A DNA stretch of 64,000 bases from Mercenaria mercenaria (taxonomy: Eukaryota; Mollusca; Bivalvia; Venerida; Veneridae): NCBI RefSeq assembly GCF_021730395.1, contig NC_069369.1, forward strand, positions 68,847,501-68,911,500, given 5' to 3'. Shown here one piece after another: positions 1 to 16,466 of this stretch. Every line of letters begins with the position of its first letter. Position 1 is the first letter of the stretch. The notes beneath the pieces are model-generated. The model saw nothing but the letters and a program-made list of their open reading frames with translations. It searched no databases and was not told the origin of the DNA. The translations under genes and the position numbers were made by a program.

Positions 1-179
1 AAGTATTGATAAGTCAACTTAACCTACTTGTATGGAAAAATCAAAGTAAACTTTAAAACTTTTACGTTATGACAGCTATGAACATTCTAAGTTAGATGGT
101 ATTGAAGCAGGTATATTAGAATATGAAGAGGAAAGGCATACCAACAGCAAACTAGAAATGTCTGTAAAACATACATGCT

Positions 180-770
180 CCCCATGATGGCCTTTCAGAT
201 GTAACTGTGCATGTATTTTCAGTCTCCAATATACTGTGACCTTGACCTTAAGCCTACTGACCCCAAAAACAATAGGGGTCACAATTATCCTAGGAAATCT
301 GATAATTGTAGGCCAAAGTGTTCTTGAGTAATTGCTTGGAAACTGTTTTTAGTCTCAAGATCACTGTAACCATGACTTTTTAACTACTGACCACAAAAGC
401 TGTAGAGGCCATCTTAATGTATTAACCAAAGTCAACCATCCTATGAAATCTAAAGTCTGCATGCCAAAGCAATCTCCAGTGACTGATCGGAAACCATTTT
501 CAGTCTCAAGGTCACTCTGATCTTGACCTATGATCTTACAACCCCAAAAGCAACAGGGGTCAGCTAATAGCTACGCAAAATCACCCTATAAGTTTTACTA
601 CTGCAGGCTTAAGAAATCTCAAGTTATTGATCAGAAACCATTTTCAGTCTAAACGTCACTGCAACCTTGACCTTTGACCCACTGACCCAATACCATAAGG
701 GGTCATCTACTTACAACAGGCAATCACCTTATGATGTTTGAACATGTCAATCATCATTTCAAGGATCTTG
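180..770. repeat. Degenerate tandem repeat, ~140-bp unit, about 4 copies
   Basis: The phrase TTTTCAGTCT followed by a TCACTGTGACCTTGACC-like run recurs near 213, 345, 496 and 637, giving a period of about 130-150 bp. Each unit also carries a variant of GACCCCAAAAGCAATAGGGGTCA, itself partly palindromic. The copies are well diverged, so the array is old. It lies in the intron after YKT6 exon 2, if the next exon is beyond the window. Confidence 0.7.
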
Positions 771-786
771 TAATAAAGGAATTTAC

Positions 787-869
787 CTTGCTCTTTAACT
801 GAAGATCTGCAAGATGGTGATGTACGTTCAACCAGAATCTTTGTGGTGAAATTCATGAACTCTTTTACA
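787..869 (-). CDS. YKT6: YKT6 coding exon 2
   Basis: This 83-base exon encodes the middle of the longin fold, with VKEFMNF, ILVERT and SVKEQ. It is bounded by a pyrimidine-rich TTTCAG acceptor (reading leftward, ending at 870) and a GTAAAT donor starting at 786. It enters at phase 2, where the last base of a serine codon split with exon 1 is supplied, and leaves at phase 1. Animal YKT6 proteins continue with an acidic residue and Y after EQ, which fits a split G-A-N codon. Confidence 0.88.
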
Positions 870-1997
870 CTGAAACAAAATCATGGTATGATTACTAGTC
901 ACCACAAAGTTATTAGTAATAGTAGCTTAAGGACTAACTTTAAAGTAAGTTGTTTTTCCTTAACTTCTGAGTGAAATGGTCAATTAACAGGAAGATCCTT
1001 CATACATAAAATCAGTATAAACTAAACGAATACACAGTACAGGCATCTTTTTAATATGATATATGATATTCTATGTAAATCACGCCACTAGATTGAATAT
1101 TCAAAGATAAAGTACTGCATATAAATAACAAGAGCTGTCCGTAAGACAGCCGAGCTCGACTATTCGAAATATTGTCACAGAAGCAGGAAATTATTACCCA
1201 AAATGTTAAATATCAAAAGAGTTTTAAGTTTTGACCCGAAAGGGACTAAAAATTGAACCAAAATATATTCAAGTTATGGGACTTGATGCTATAACTGATG
1301 TTTTATAACAACTGTCCAAAATAAAGGGGGCATAATTTGCTCAATATACATGTTAAGTGTTATGGAACTTGACCCAGTGAGGTTGCTAATTGACCAAGAA
1401 AAAGAATAAATAAGTTTCAAATCTATATACCTTTTGGTAATAGCTGTATGTACTTGCAAGCAAAACTTTAACAAGAATTTTCTAAGTCCAAAAGGGGGCA
1501 TAATTTGGCGAAAATGAAGGTTAGAGTCACGGGACTTGCTGCTATCAACTAGTTTTATAACCCCGAAGACACATGTGAAGTTTCAATTCAATATCTGCAT
1601 TAGTTTTGGAGATAGTAACTTGCATGTAAAACTTTAACCAGAATTTTTAAGTCCAAAAGGGGGTATAATTTGCTCAAAATACATGTTAGAGTTATGGAAC
1701 TTGACCCAGTGAGGTTGGTAATTGACCTAGAAAAAGAATAAATAAGTTTCAAAGCTATATGTCTTTAAATGATAGCTGTATGTACTTGCATGCAAAAACT
1801 TAACCAAGGTGTGACGCCGACGCCAGGGTGAGTAGAATAGCTAGACTATTCTTCGAATTGTCGAGCTAAAAAGGTAAAATTAAAGAATACCTTGCTCTTT
1901 GGAAAAACCCAAAAGAAGTAAGTTCATGTGTTGACACAAGCCTGTTTGCTTTGCCATCTCCAACTCTATACAGTATCGATAAAGAATATAACTTCAT
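787..1997 (-). CDS. YKT6: YKT6 v-SNARE homologue, 5' part (two coding exons; 3' part beyond window)
   Basis: The minus strand encodes the start of the longin-domain SNARE Ykt6, which acts in ER-Golgi, endosomal and autophagosomal fusion and is anchored by C-terminal prenyl and palmitoyl groups. Exon 1 (1997 down to 1891) begins MKLYSLSILYRVGDG and ends SFGFFQRA. Exon 2 (869 down to 787) continues VKEFMNFTTKILVERT and ends SSVKEQ. Animal YKT6 has the matching segments MKLYSLSVL, FSFFQRSSVQEFMTF, IVERS and ASVKEQ at the same spacing. The intron is 870-1890, phase 2, with a GTATTC donor and a TTTCAG acceptor; exon 2 ends phase 1 at a GTAAAT donor. About 63 of the roughly 200 family residues are present, all in the longin domain. 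The SNARE helix and the CaaX-type tail are not in the window, and I found no third exon in 1-786. Confidence 0.9.
1127..1871 (-). mobile_element. Hairpin-tandem-hairpin element H1 (TTTTAGCTCGAC family)
   Basis: Read on the minus strand, the element starts TTTTAGCTCGACAATTCGAA with a local hairpin. It passes a GGCGTC-type motif, carries two or three diverged units containing GGGGGCATAATTTG, and ends in the hairpin GCTGTC-TTACG-GACAGC followed by TCTTGTT. H2 at 5268-6763 is a second member. It lies in YKT6 intron 1 in the same orientation as the gene, and its first base is only about 19 bases inside the intron from the exon 1 donor. No coding capacity is seen; small open frames inside it are repeat translations. 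Confidence 0.75.
1891..1997 (-). CDS. YKT6: YKT6 coding exon 1 with start codon
   Basis: The exon holds 107 bases, from the ATG at 1997-1995 to a GTATTC donor beginning at 1890. It encodes 35 full residues from MKLYSLSIL to FFQRA plus two bases of a serine codon completed by exon 2. MKLYS is the invariant N-terminus of Ykt6 proteins, so the start is secure. The base at -3 is A, favourable for initiation. Confidence 0.9.
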
Positions 1998-2758
1998 TGT
2001 CAACAGAAAGACTGATCCTGAAAGAGACAAAATTTCAATTTAATAGACATGTAAATTAAGCATACTGCTGCTTCAGAGTAAAGTAGAAATGATGGTCATA
2101 CAAAGAACTATCATTCTTGATAGTGATTTATTGTATTGTCGATAGTTTTATACAGAATTCTAACACAAACCGATTTGTTTCCTGTTCATCAAAGAAGGCT
2201 GAAAACTGTGTGTTATTATTCGACAATTCATTTTTCTGATGTTACAATTGTTACGTAATAGCGTTAGATGGCATAACGGCGCCCTTGAAAAGAAATCAAC
2301 AGATATCGGGCAAATAATTGATGGATATCGTCAAAGTCGTACACAATAATCCTTGATAACGTGTTAGAATCGAAATAATATATATCTCAAACAGTGATTT
2401 GCTCGTGAATAAAATCATTTTTATGTCGTTCAGATGCGTATAAATTCTTTCACATCTAAACTCCAAACAATGATTTTATTCAACGACAAATCATTGTTGG
2501 GGATACATTATTTCTTTTTTTACAATACTGTGCGTTTTAATCGACCTGTGGGTGGGGTTTCACGATGGTCTACTGCATTCAGGGCCTCCACTGGGCCTCA
2601 GAAAGTTGTAGCCACTTTTTGAGAGAAACTGCCAAATTGAAGCTGAATTGCTGAAATCTGGCCACATTTTAATAAAATTCTTGTCGCCACTTTCAAAAAT
2701 CTGTAGCCAGTTCTTTGTATTTGTAGCATTTGGCTACATTGGCAAATGGCAGAGGAGG
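1998..2758. other. YKT6 upstream region
   Basis: This is the presumed 5'UTR and promoter side of the minus-strand YKT6 gene. No TATA box or CpG-dense promoter is evident; a palindromic TTACGTAA-like site lies near 2250. Positions 2575-2745 are rich in variants of TGTAGCCA and TGGCTAC and look like part of a dispersed repeat. The short open frame at 2434-2622 crosses this material and does not look like a gene. Confidence 0.4.
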
Positions 2759-2759
2759 G

Positions 2760-3048
2760 TTTTTTTGTTTGTGTTGGGTTTAACGCCGTTTTTCAACAGT
2801 ATTTCAGTCATGTAATGGCGGGCAGTTAACCTAACCAGTGTTCCTGGATTCTGTACCAGTACAAACCTGTTCTCCGCAAGTAACTGCCTGCTGCCCCACA
2901 TGAATTATCAGAGGTGGAGGACTTATGATTGCAGACACAATGTCGTTAATCAAATAGTCACAGAGAACATATGGCCCGCCCGGGGATCGAACTCACGACC
3001 CCGCGATCCGTAGACCAACGCTCTTACCTACTGAGCTAAGCAGGCGGG
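2760..3048 (-). mobile_element. tRNA-derived SINE, copy a
   Basis: Read on the minus strand, the right end is a tRNA-like head beginning CCCGCCTGCTTAGCTCAGTA, with an A-box-like stretch and a B box around GAGTTCGATCCC (about 2988-2999). It is followed by a body containing TTATGCGG-type and GGTACAGAATCC-type blocks and a tail that reads as poly-A on the minus strand (T-rich at 2760-2770). A second copy of the same family is at 8658-8936. The head is SINE-derived and is not a free tRNA gene. Confidence 0.8.
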
Positions 3049-3921
3049 TTTATTAATTAATAGATTAGTGACTGTAGGACAGAAACATATAATGAAGCAA
3101 GTGAAGATTACTTTCACTGTAAGAAACATGGTAATACTTTATACTTTTGTTATATATTATAATAAAGTTATTATATTCATTTTTAATAAATTTATATAGA
3201 CACAAATCTGGCTGATTTTCTTCCTTAAATTATATTATATTTAAGCCAATTGCCAAATAATCACCTGTCAATCATGATTCCAAACTGCTTTAACACTTAT
3301 TTAATTTAATTATACAATGGGTATTTGAAAAGGTGTTAAATTAAATGATGATTAATTCACTTTAACAGTAGGTGCTCTGACTGATTGGAAGGAATTTAAT
3401 AGTGATTTATCAACTTAAAGTTGATTGGGCTGATTGAGAGAATGATCAGTTTTAATAAATATATTTATTTTATGAAAATGAAAATACATGTAGATAATTG
3501 CCAGAAAGAACTTATTCAACACAAGTAGTATATTTGTTTTAAGTATAAGAACCCACTTGTATTTAGACAGAACAATAAGGGTACATTTGTTTTATTGCTT
3601 TTATATGCCATATCAAGAATCAATCAGTGGGTTCTATTCATACAACATCAGGCTATGATATCCCAATCACTGATTCATACAATGAAAACGCCATGATGTT
3701 TCGATCAGCATGTCCCTCATGTGTACCGAATCAATTCACGTACAACTTGTCAAATTGAAACAAGTCTAAATTGGGCAAAATAAGTGTACCGGGTGAGATT
3801 GGTGTTGTTAATTGAGCCCACCTAATATAACATGGACTGTAACCTAACCTGGCAATGGAATGTTCTTATGATGACAGCCCTAGATATTCACCTAATCAGG
3901 TCCCAGAAAAGTCACATATTA
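3049..3921. other. AT-rich non-coding stretch
   Basis: I see no coding exon, RNA gene or clear repeat boundary here. The sequence is unique-looking and AT-rich between a SINE on the left and the 9-bp target duplication of the 4.7 kb TIR element on the right. Confidence 0.4.
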
Positions 3922-3930
3922 GCTATATAG

Positions 3931-6900
3931 GGGTCACACGTTAAACCGGAATCCACCTAAAACCGGAATACACTTTCTATAACCGGAATACACCTGTATT
4001 TTTTTAATTAAAGGTATTTTTGAAGGTTTTTTGATATAATTCAATCATATATATCATAAATAATCAACATACCAAAGGAAAATACAATACGTTCACGTAA
4101 AACGATTTTATAAGAGATTAAAATTCGGCGATCGCGCGGGATATTACCATAACCGAAATACACTCGTATTTCTTCAACAAATGCTATTTTTGAAGTGGTT
4201 TATGACTGAATTCAATAATATATATCATAAATAATTAATTTTCAAAATGAAATTAAAATACTTTTGCGCATTATGTTTTGTACATGATTGAAAATCGGCG
4301 AAGGCACTGGAAATTTGTGTATTCGTAAATGAATTTCCATGCCCTAAAATTCTCTAATGTACACCCGTATTTCTTAAATAAATCGTATTTTTAGGGTTTA
4401 TGATAGAATTCAATCATATCTAAAATAAATAATTAATTTACAAAAGGAAATTAAAATGTGCGTAACGTTTTATACGAGGTTGCAAATTTGTTGAGCGCAC
4501 GGCAAATTTGTGCACTCGTGCATGAACCACAATCGCCATAATTTTGTTAGATTTTAACTTAGGTAGGTAAATTTCTTTAAAGTTTCGATATTTTGGTTCA
4601 AATTATTTCAAAATAGTCTTTTTATGCTATAATATAATATTCCTTTATGAAATAATAGTGTAACCATATCAGCTTCTTAAATTTGTTATTAAAAGCAAAT
4701 GTGCATAAACTGACAGGTAAATGTGTCAAAGGGTAATAGCGGATATCCTACCTCTATGACCTATTTGCCCTCAAGGAATTTACATTATTGTTTAAGAAGA
4801 ATATCTTAAAAGTAAAGTGTTGTGTCAAAAATATGCATGTACAAAGATGCATTTAAAACCGCAACAACATCATATTGCTTTATTTAAAACCACATTTCTA
4901 TTTACTTTCACGAGGTCACGTAACCTATTATTCCACACTAACCGAAATCTGTTTGCCAAAAATCGTTTTACTCCATTTATTTAAATTGCTGCCGCTTTTT
5001 CATTATTTAAGATTTTTTTATTCTGTTCTTTGTACTTTCTGGTCAAAAGTCTGAATTTTATGTCCATAGTATGTATTATTTATTTACTTTTAGAAAGAAA
5101 AAAGTAATAAAGATCGCGCTGTTTGATGTTTTACAAATAATTATGTGAAAATTAGACCGTTTTTATAGAATTTTCCCTACATTACTGTCGATATCTTATT
5201 AAAATCGTTATAGAATCCAAATTGTATTACTTCTTAAGCAGTGTTGAAAACTTGAAGCAATAATATTAACAAGAGCTGTCCGTAAGACAGCCAAGCTCGA
5301 CTATTCGAAATATTGTCCCAGAGGCAGGAAAATATTACCTAAAAAGGTTAAATATCAAAAGAGTTTTAAGTTCAAAAGGGGGAATAATTTGACCAAAATG
5401 CATATGAGTTATGGGACATGCTGCTATCAACTAGTTTTATAACCCCTAAGGCACATGTGAAGTTTCAATTCAATATCTGCATTAGATTTGGAGATAGAAA
5501 CTCGCGAGTAATACTTTAACCAGAATTTTCAAAGTCCAAAAGGGGGCATAATTTGCCCAAAATACACGCCAGAGTTATGGAACTTGATCCAGTGAGGTTA
5601 GTAATTGATCTAGAAAAAGAAAAAATAAGTTTCAAATCTATATGCCTTTTAGTAATAGCTGTATGTACTTGCACGCAAAACTTTAACCAGAATTTGCTAA
5701 GTCCAAAAGGGGGCATAATTTGGCCAAAATGAAGGTCAGAGTTTTGGGACTTGCTGCTATCAACTAGTTTTATAACCCCGAAGACACATGTGAAGTTTCA
5801 AATCAATATCTGCATTAGTTTTGGAGATAATAACTTGCATGTAAAACTTTAACCAAAATTTTCTAAGTCTAAAAGGCGGCATAATTTGCTCAAAAAACAT
5901 GTCAGAGTTATGGAACTTGACCCAGTAAGGTTGGTTATTGATCTAGAAAAAGAAAAAATAAGTTTCTAATCTATATGCCTTTTAGAAATAGCTGTATGTA
6001 CTTGCACGCAAAACTTTTACCAGAATTTTCTAAATCCAAAAGGGGGGCATAATTTGGCCAAAAATGAAGGTCGGAGTTATGGGACTTGCTGCTATCAACT
6101 AGTTTTATAACCCCAAAGACACAAGTGAAGTTTCAAATCAATATCTGCATTAGTTTTGGAGATAATAACTTGCATGTAAAACTTTAACCAAAATTTTCTA
6201 AGTCTAAAAGGGGGCATAATTTGCTCAAACTACATGTCAGAGTTATGGGACTTGTCCCAGAGAGGTTGGTTATTGACCTAGAAAAAGAAAAAATAAGTTT
6301 CTAATCTATATGCCTTTTAGAAATAGCTGTATGTACTTGCACGCAAAACTTTTACCAGAATTTTCTAAATCCAAAAGGGGGGCATAATTTGGCCAAAATG
6401 AAGGTCGGAGTTATGGGACTTGCTGCTATCAACTAGTTTTATAACCCCAAAGACACACGTGAAGTTTCAAATCAATATCTGCATTAGTTTTGGAGATAAT
6501 AACTTGCATGTAAAACTTTAACCAAAATTTTCTAAGTCTAAAAGGGGGCATAATTTGCTCAAAATACATGTCAGAGTTATGGGACTTGTCCCAGAGAGGT
6601 TGGTTATTGACCTAGAAAAAGAAAAAATAAGTTTCAAAGCTATATGCCTTTAATTGATGGCTGTATGTACTTGCATGCAAAAACTTAACCAAGGTGTGAA
6701 GCCGACGCCGACACCAGGGTGTGTAGAATAGCTAGACTATTCTTCAAATAGTCGAGCTAAAAAATGAATGCAGTATGCGCATTTTTTTGTACGTGTTGAT
6801 TAACAAAAGTAACGCCGAGCGATGTAAATTACATATTACGATAGGTTGCCTGGCTCGTGGAATGAAAAATTACCGGCATGATGTTTTGTATCTTTACGAT

Positions 6901-8630
6901 TTCCGGGTAAATTCCAGTCAATCCAAATAATAAGTTTTTTTGACGTTTTTCACGATGTAATTTCTGAATTTTGGTAAAGTTACGACATAAAAACACTTTT
7001 CCTAAATTTCCGGTGTGGACTGGAATTAATAAAACTGATTTTAACAAAATAAGGAATTCTGTAAATGAAACACTGAACAATTATTTATAGGAAGACTATG
7101 TTGATAAAGGAAAACGACTACGATACCCGAGACATTATGATCGATACTTAGTGCATCCTGGAGAAAAGGAAGGAGGAATAAAAATGTTTAAATCTACAAT
7201 ACATCGCTGTTTAAGCAAAACATTGAATTAGTATTGATACGTTAAAGTACATGAAAAATAAAAAAACATACTGAATGTACCTGTTTTTCTTCAATTTTTC
7301 TATTTGCAATTATAATGACAAGTATGAAATTAAATAAAAGCTTGTCATATTTAACTGCACATACCTTGTCAGACATTATTTGTCACATGTCGCATGTGTG
7401 TGCTTACAAATATACTGATTAATTGATATAATCAATAGGTGTGATAATCTAATCAAACTCTATCAGGACTAATCAGAGGCACGTGTTTGTCATGCTGCAT
7501 ATATTCAAAGGATATTAATTGTGCTTTGGAAATAAGCGCAATAAACGTTTTTATATTTATATATTAAACATAATAATTCATTTAAAAATTGAACATTGAT
7601 ATTTTTTCTTAATTAATTTTCTTTTTTTATTTGTTAAACGAAATGCGAAATATGAAGAAATAATTAAATAATTTCCAACTATAAACATGTGACATGCCCT
7701 TTCCGATCATGTTATGTCCTTTCCGATCAGCATGGTTTATGCCACTCGTATTTTGTCTATAATTCATTTAAAAATCAAAAATTGCTATTTTATCATTCAT
7801 AGTTTATTTTCTTTTTTATTTGTTAAATGAAATATGAAGAAACAATTAAATAAGTTTCAATAATAAACATGTGAATGCCCTTTCCGATCATGTTAAGCCC
7901 TTTCCGATCCGCGCAGTTTATGTCGGGACCCGTATTTTGTTTATGATTCATTTAGAATCGAATATTGATATTTTTTTTATCTTAAATTATTTTCTTATTA
8001 TTTGAAGAAACAATTAAATTTTAATAATCAAGTCATAGCGACGTAAGCGTAAAACATTACCGTAAGATCGTAAAGTTATAATCTCGTATACAGAATTAAC
8101 TTTTAATAAACTTCTCTCAAATATTCATTCATATTTAATCTGATTAAACATGGTTCTACAACTTACAAAAAAATGATAAAAAGTGTTTAAGAGAATACTA
8201 TTTATTTTTTTAAAAAGGACGAGTGCATTTATGTTATGGAAACTTCCCGTGCGCTCGCCAAATTCAAATCTCGTATAAAATCGTTTTGCGTTAAAGTATT
8301 TTATTTTCCTTTTGTAAACTTATTATTTATATTATACACGAATGATTTCTGCAATAAACCCTACACAAATACCATTTATTAATAAAATACGGGTGTATTT
8401 CAGTTATGGAAATTTCCCGTGCGGTCGCCGAACTTCATTCTCGTATAAAATCATTTTGCGTAAATGTATTTTATTTTCCTTTCGTATGTTAATTATTTAT
8501 GATATATATGATTGAATTATATCAAAAACCCTTCAAAAATACCTTTAACTTAAAAAATACAGACCTGTGTATTCCTGTTATGAAAAGTGTATTCCGGTTT
8601 TTAGGTGGATTCCGGTTTAATGTGTAACAG
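3931..8630. mobile_element. 4.7 kb terminal-inverted-repeat element with 9-bp target duplication
   Basis: The left end (GGGTCACACGTTAAACCGG) and the reverse complement of the right end (CTGTTACACATTAAACCGG) match, and the similarity continues inward through CGGAATCCACCTAAAA and CCGGAATACAC. The element is flanked on both sides by GCTATATAG (3922-3930 and 8631-8639). Each arm is built of diverged tandem units of about 190 bp, each with TAATTAATT- and ATTCAATCATAT-like blocks, at about 3980-4540 and in inverted sense at about 7560-8560. No transposase is seen, so it is non-autonomous. A 9-bp duplication suggests a Mutator-like transposase, which is inference. Element H2 is nested inside at 5268-6763. 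Confidence 0.75.
5268..6763 (-). mobile_element. Hairpin-tandem-hairpin element H2 (TTTTAGCTCGAC family)
   Basis: This has the same ends as H1: on the minus strand TTTTAGCTCGACTATTTGAA at the start, and GCTGTC-TTACG-GACAGC then TCTTGTT at the end. After the start comes a GGTGTCGGCGTCGGC motif. The core is a higher-order tandem repeat: blocks beginning near 5700, 6031 and 6369 recur every 330-340 bp and each contains two related half-units with AAAGGGGGCATAATTTG. It is inserted in the 4.7 kb TIR element, so it is younger than that element. Confidence 0.78.
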
Positions 8631-8657
8631 GCTATATAGCTACATATAGCTATATAT

Positions 8658-8936
8658 TTGTTTGTTTGTTTGGGCTGGGTTTAACGCCGTTTTTCAACAG
8701 TATTTCAGTCATGTAACGGCGGGCAGTTAACCTAACCAGTGTTCCTGGATTCTGTACCAGTACAAACCTGTTTTCCGCAAGTAACTGCTAACTTCCCCAC
8801 ATGAATTATCAGAGGTGGAGGACTAATGACTGCAGACACAATGTCGTTTATCAAATAGTCACGGAGAACATACGCCCTGCCTGAGAATCGAACTCGCGAC
8901 CCAACGATCCGTAGACCGATGCTCTACCTACTGAGC
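8658..8936 (-). mobile_element. tRNA-derived SINE, copy b
   Basis: This is the same family and orientation as the copy at 2760-3048. A (TTTG)n tail lies at the left, the body contains GGGTTTAACGCCGTTTTTCA, and the right end is the tRNA-like head with GAATCGAACTC as the reversed B box. It is flanked by imperfect copies of CATATAGCTANATAT, which fit a target duplication. It sits just outside the right end of the 4.7 kb TIR element. Confidence 0.78.
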
Positions 8937-9591
8937 ATATAGCTAGATATAGCTATATATAGCTAGATATAGCTATAAAACCAATAACAATTGTTCAATA
9001 TAATTATGTCAGTATCAAATATAAGATGGTTATTATGCCATCCAAATGGTGTGCGAGACAAAAGACAATCACACAGAACAGAGATCTATGCAGTTTCAAT
9101 TTCAATACATGTTGCGAACACATACAAACACTTATCACGACTTCTAATAATTTACATCTATTAGAAAACAAAAACAGCCTATAATGTATTCGACCTACAT
9201 CACAACATGTCTATAATTACAAACATTTTTTTTATCCGAACTGTCAAACTTACCCTGCCCACTTTTACTGCTGGTGTTTTGTAGTCGTCAATCGTTTGTC
9301 ACTGTCTAACAATTATCTTCTGACTAAAAACAAATTTATATGAAATATGTGAAAAATATTTACATTTATACATAAACGTTGACGAAATTAACTAAAATTA
9401 GGTATTTTTTATTTTCCTGACTCAACCGGAAGTGCCAGATTGTAATTGGACTGGTACACTAATTAAAGAAATATTGTATTACTTCGACTGGGATAACTAT
9501 AGTGGGCATACTTAAAGTGCGAAACGTTCTGCAGTACATAGTGGGTAAGTTCACATCGAAGCTCTAGAGTAGAGTAGAGACCGACTCTATT
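8937..9591. other. Non-coding stretch with TAGC/TATAGC simple sequence at left
   Basis: Positions 8937-8980 are a short (ATATAGCT)n-like tract. The rest is unique-looking AT-rich DNA with no coding or RNA signal that I can support. Confidence 0.4.
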
Positions 9592-9744
9592 GTGATAATC
9601 TATTTTTAAAACGTCTTTTATTGTAAATGACGTCGTTACTGGGTAACGTCGTCAACGTCATTGTTTGTTTACTGCGTTCTACAATGGTTGCTTAAATTAA
9701 ACTTAGAAATATGAATTATTGTTAGTAATTCATGGACATAACAT
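9592..9744 (+). repeat. Left LTR of element A
   Basis: The segment from ATAATCTATTTTTA to GGACATAACA recurs at 18777-18920. The exact first base is uncertain because the first few positions differ between the two LTRs. Confidence 0.8.
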
Positions 9745-9809
9745 TGGCGACTAGGAAAAAGTGAATGTAGCAGTCGACTTACATTTGAAGTTTGTTTATA
9801 CGGAGAATT

Positions 9810-11731
9810 ATGGCGGAGAACAGCCGGATTTTGAAGATTTCTCCTTTTATCGGTGGCGAAGACCACAGGATGTCCAATGAAATATGGACGGAATGGATAG
9901 ACGAGCTTGAACTTGAATTACGGTTCCTTGAAATAACGGATCCTCAGAAGAAGAAAGATGCATTGTTACTATATGGAGGTAAGGAGATAAGAAAATTGGA
10001 AAAGAATTTGACTGATCCGGAAACCGGTGATAGATACGAGAAGTTGAGGTCAAAATTAACTGAACATTTTGCCCTGAAGAAGAATATATATTATAACAGA
10101 TATATATATCTGAAGATGAGACCAGAACCTGGTGAATCAACGGGTTCATATGCTGCAAGGTTGCGAGAAAAAACTGTAGGATGCGACTTTCATAACGACA
10201 ATGAAAGGATTCTTGAACATCTAATACAGACATCGGAGAATGAAGAGTTGATCCGAAAGGTGATATATAAGAAATTAGACTTGCCGCAGACTTCGGCAGC
10301 AATGCAGTTGATTGAAGACACGTCACGGCAGGTAAAGGAAATGAGCCAAGGAGGTGAGATAGCCAAGATCAATAGACGAAGCGACACCAGCGGGTTAAAG
10401 AGACATTCTGGGAATTATCAAGCGAACGAAAAATGCAGATATTGCGACAGAAAGCCCCCCAAGAAGAAGGAATTGTGCCCGGCTTGGGGAAAGACCTGTT
10501 CCAAGTGAAAGAAACAGAACCATTTTGCTGTGGTTTGTATTTCGGGAAGACCTCCTAGGAGACAAGGTAAGGATGAATTCCGTGATTCGAGACAAAGTGT
10601 CAGACAAACAGGGGATGAATATGTGTCAGATGATTCAGATGATGAATATCCGAGATCAGAATTCATTGAAGATTATGTTAAACACCTCAGGATCGGTAAG
10701 ATAAAGGTCAATAAGATTAGTGACTATCAGAAAACTATTCCCATTGTTGTGAATGACATAATTGTGCGAATGGAACCAGACAGTGGAGCTGATGCAAATG
10801 TTATGGACGAGTATCAATACAAAACTCTTAGGCGTAAGATAGAGGGTAATATTGACTTGAAGCGAAGCAACACGAAACTGAGCACATTACAAAACGAATT
10901 ACCTATTGCTGGTGAGTTCAGTGCTACACTTCGGAATGCTACTAGAGGGACAGAATCGTCTATCATTGTCGTGAAGGGTAAGATAAATTCTCCACCACTT
11001 ATCAGCAGGAAAACGCTTGTAGAACTTGGTATGCTTGAAATTAGGGCTGACGGTTCATTGAAAGAAGAGAATGAGTTAGGTCTTGGAAGAACATTTGCAA
11101 TGAATGTAGTTCATGATTCAACGAGACATGAAATTGCAGAAATACTGGAGACTTATGATGAAATATTTCAAGGCATTGGGAAGATATTTGACAAGAGGAA
11201 AAATGAAGATTTTCTGGTCAAGTTCTCTATGAAAGCGGATGCTGTCCCGATTGCACAGAAACCCCGTCCAGTACCTTACTATCTACAAGAACCATTACGT
11301 AAATGGTTAGATGAGTGTATCAAAGAGGATATATACGAGGAAGTCCAACCAGGTGAACCTATCACTTGGTGTTCGCCGTTAGTGGTTCAACCAAAACCAC
11401 GTTATGCAGGTGTGGACAAAGAGAACCTTGAACGTCATATGATCAGGGCAAGTGTTGATTTGTGTTTTCCGAACAAATATATGGAGAGAAATAGGATATT
11501 GCAGGCGCCAATTGCAGAAGATTTCACTTGCAAATTCCATGCATGCAAGTATTTTTCGAAGATGGATTTGCGACAAGGCTATCACCAGCTGATCTTACAC
11601 CCAGACTCTAGATCTATTGCGACTTTCAGCACACCTTGGGGTAATATGAAACCAAAACGACTTGTATTTGGTGCCAAAGCTTCTCAGGATCTTTTCGATG
11701 AGGCGATATTCAGAATTTTCGGTGATATACC
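9810..11731 (+). mobile_element. Element A coding region, 5' portion (gag-like, protease, start of RT)
   Basis: A gag-like region begins MAENSRILKISPF and leads to a cysteine-rich nucleocapsid-like stretch. A retroviral-type aspartic protease motif DSGADANV lies near 10780, and the first reverse transcriptase blocks (SPLVVQ, FSKMDLRQGYHQ) run up to the insertion point of element B. This is a fossil retroelement, not a host gene. Confidence 0.82.
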
Positions 11732-11883
11732 TGTAAGATATCACATTAAGACCTGTTCTAGCTTATATATTTATTAAGCATGTGGCTAGTACAGCATCGC
11801 AGATTAAACTGAACTCTTAACAATACAAACATAAGTATATAATCTCACATTCTTTAGATAAGCCATTAGGATGATACACTACA
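11732..11883 (-). repeat. LTR of element B (3' LTR in element orientation)
   Basis: This 152-bp repeat starts TGTAAGATATCACATTAAG and ends GATGATACACTACA. It is the same as 16467-16618 by eye. Confidence 0.93.
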
Positions 11884-12293
11884 TCTCCCTTTTACCTAGA
11901 TTTAAAATTACTTTAAAACTTTAATTAAAATTTTGAAAACATGTAAACAACAACCTTAAACCTAAACATATATGAAACATTACTATGGAATTTCATTCAC
12001 AAAATTTCTCATTCAGAAAACAATGCAATGTAATCAACTTTTGTAAACATACCAGGATTCTTAAGATAACAGATAAAGTAGTGTCTTATTATTTCTTGGT
12101 AACAAGATATAATCTCTAACTAGGTTAATTAGGCAATTTATACTGTCCCTGTTTTATCACCACTCAAAACAAGTTTATCTTAGAAATTTGGGTTTGGTCT
12201 GTTATTTTATCAAGTTACTCAACAAACACACTTTTTTCACAGCAAATATATAAAAGCAGATTATTAGGCTAAGCATATTCCAATATTTGTTGT

Positions 12294-16359
<4,066 letters not shown>

Positions 16360-16466
16360 TTAGAAGATAACAATTATGGCACTCGAATTGAATCAATGTC
16401 AAGGCACTCGAATTTAATCAATGCCTCCTCCATCCGAATTTAAACAAATATTTTCCTCGTCGCCAA

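Noticed and set aside
2985-3048. Possible tRNA gene on the minus strand
   Set aside because: The A/B boxes are part of a SINE with a conserved body and tail, present again at 8658-8936.
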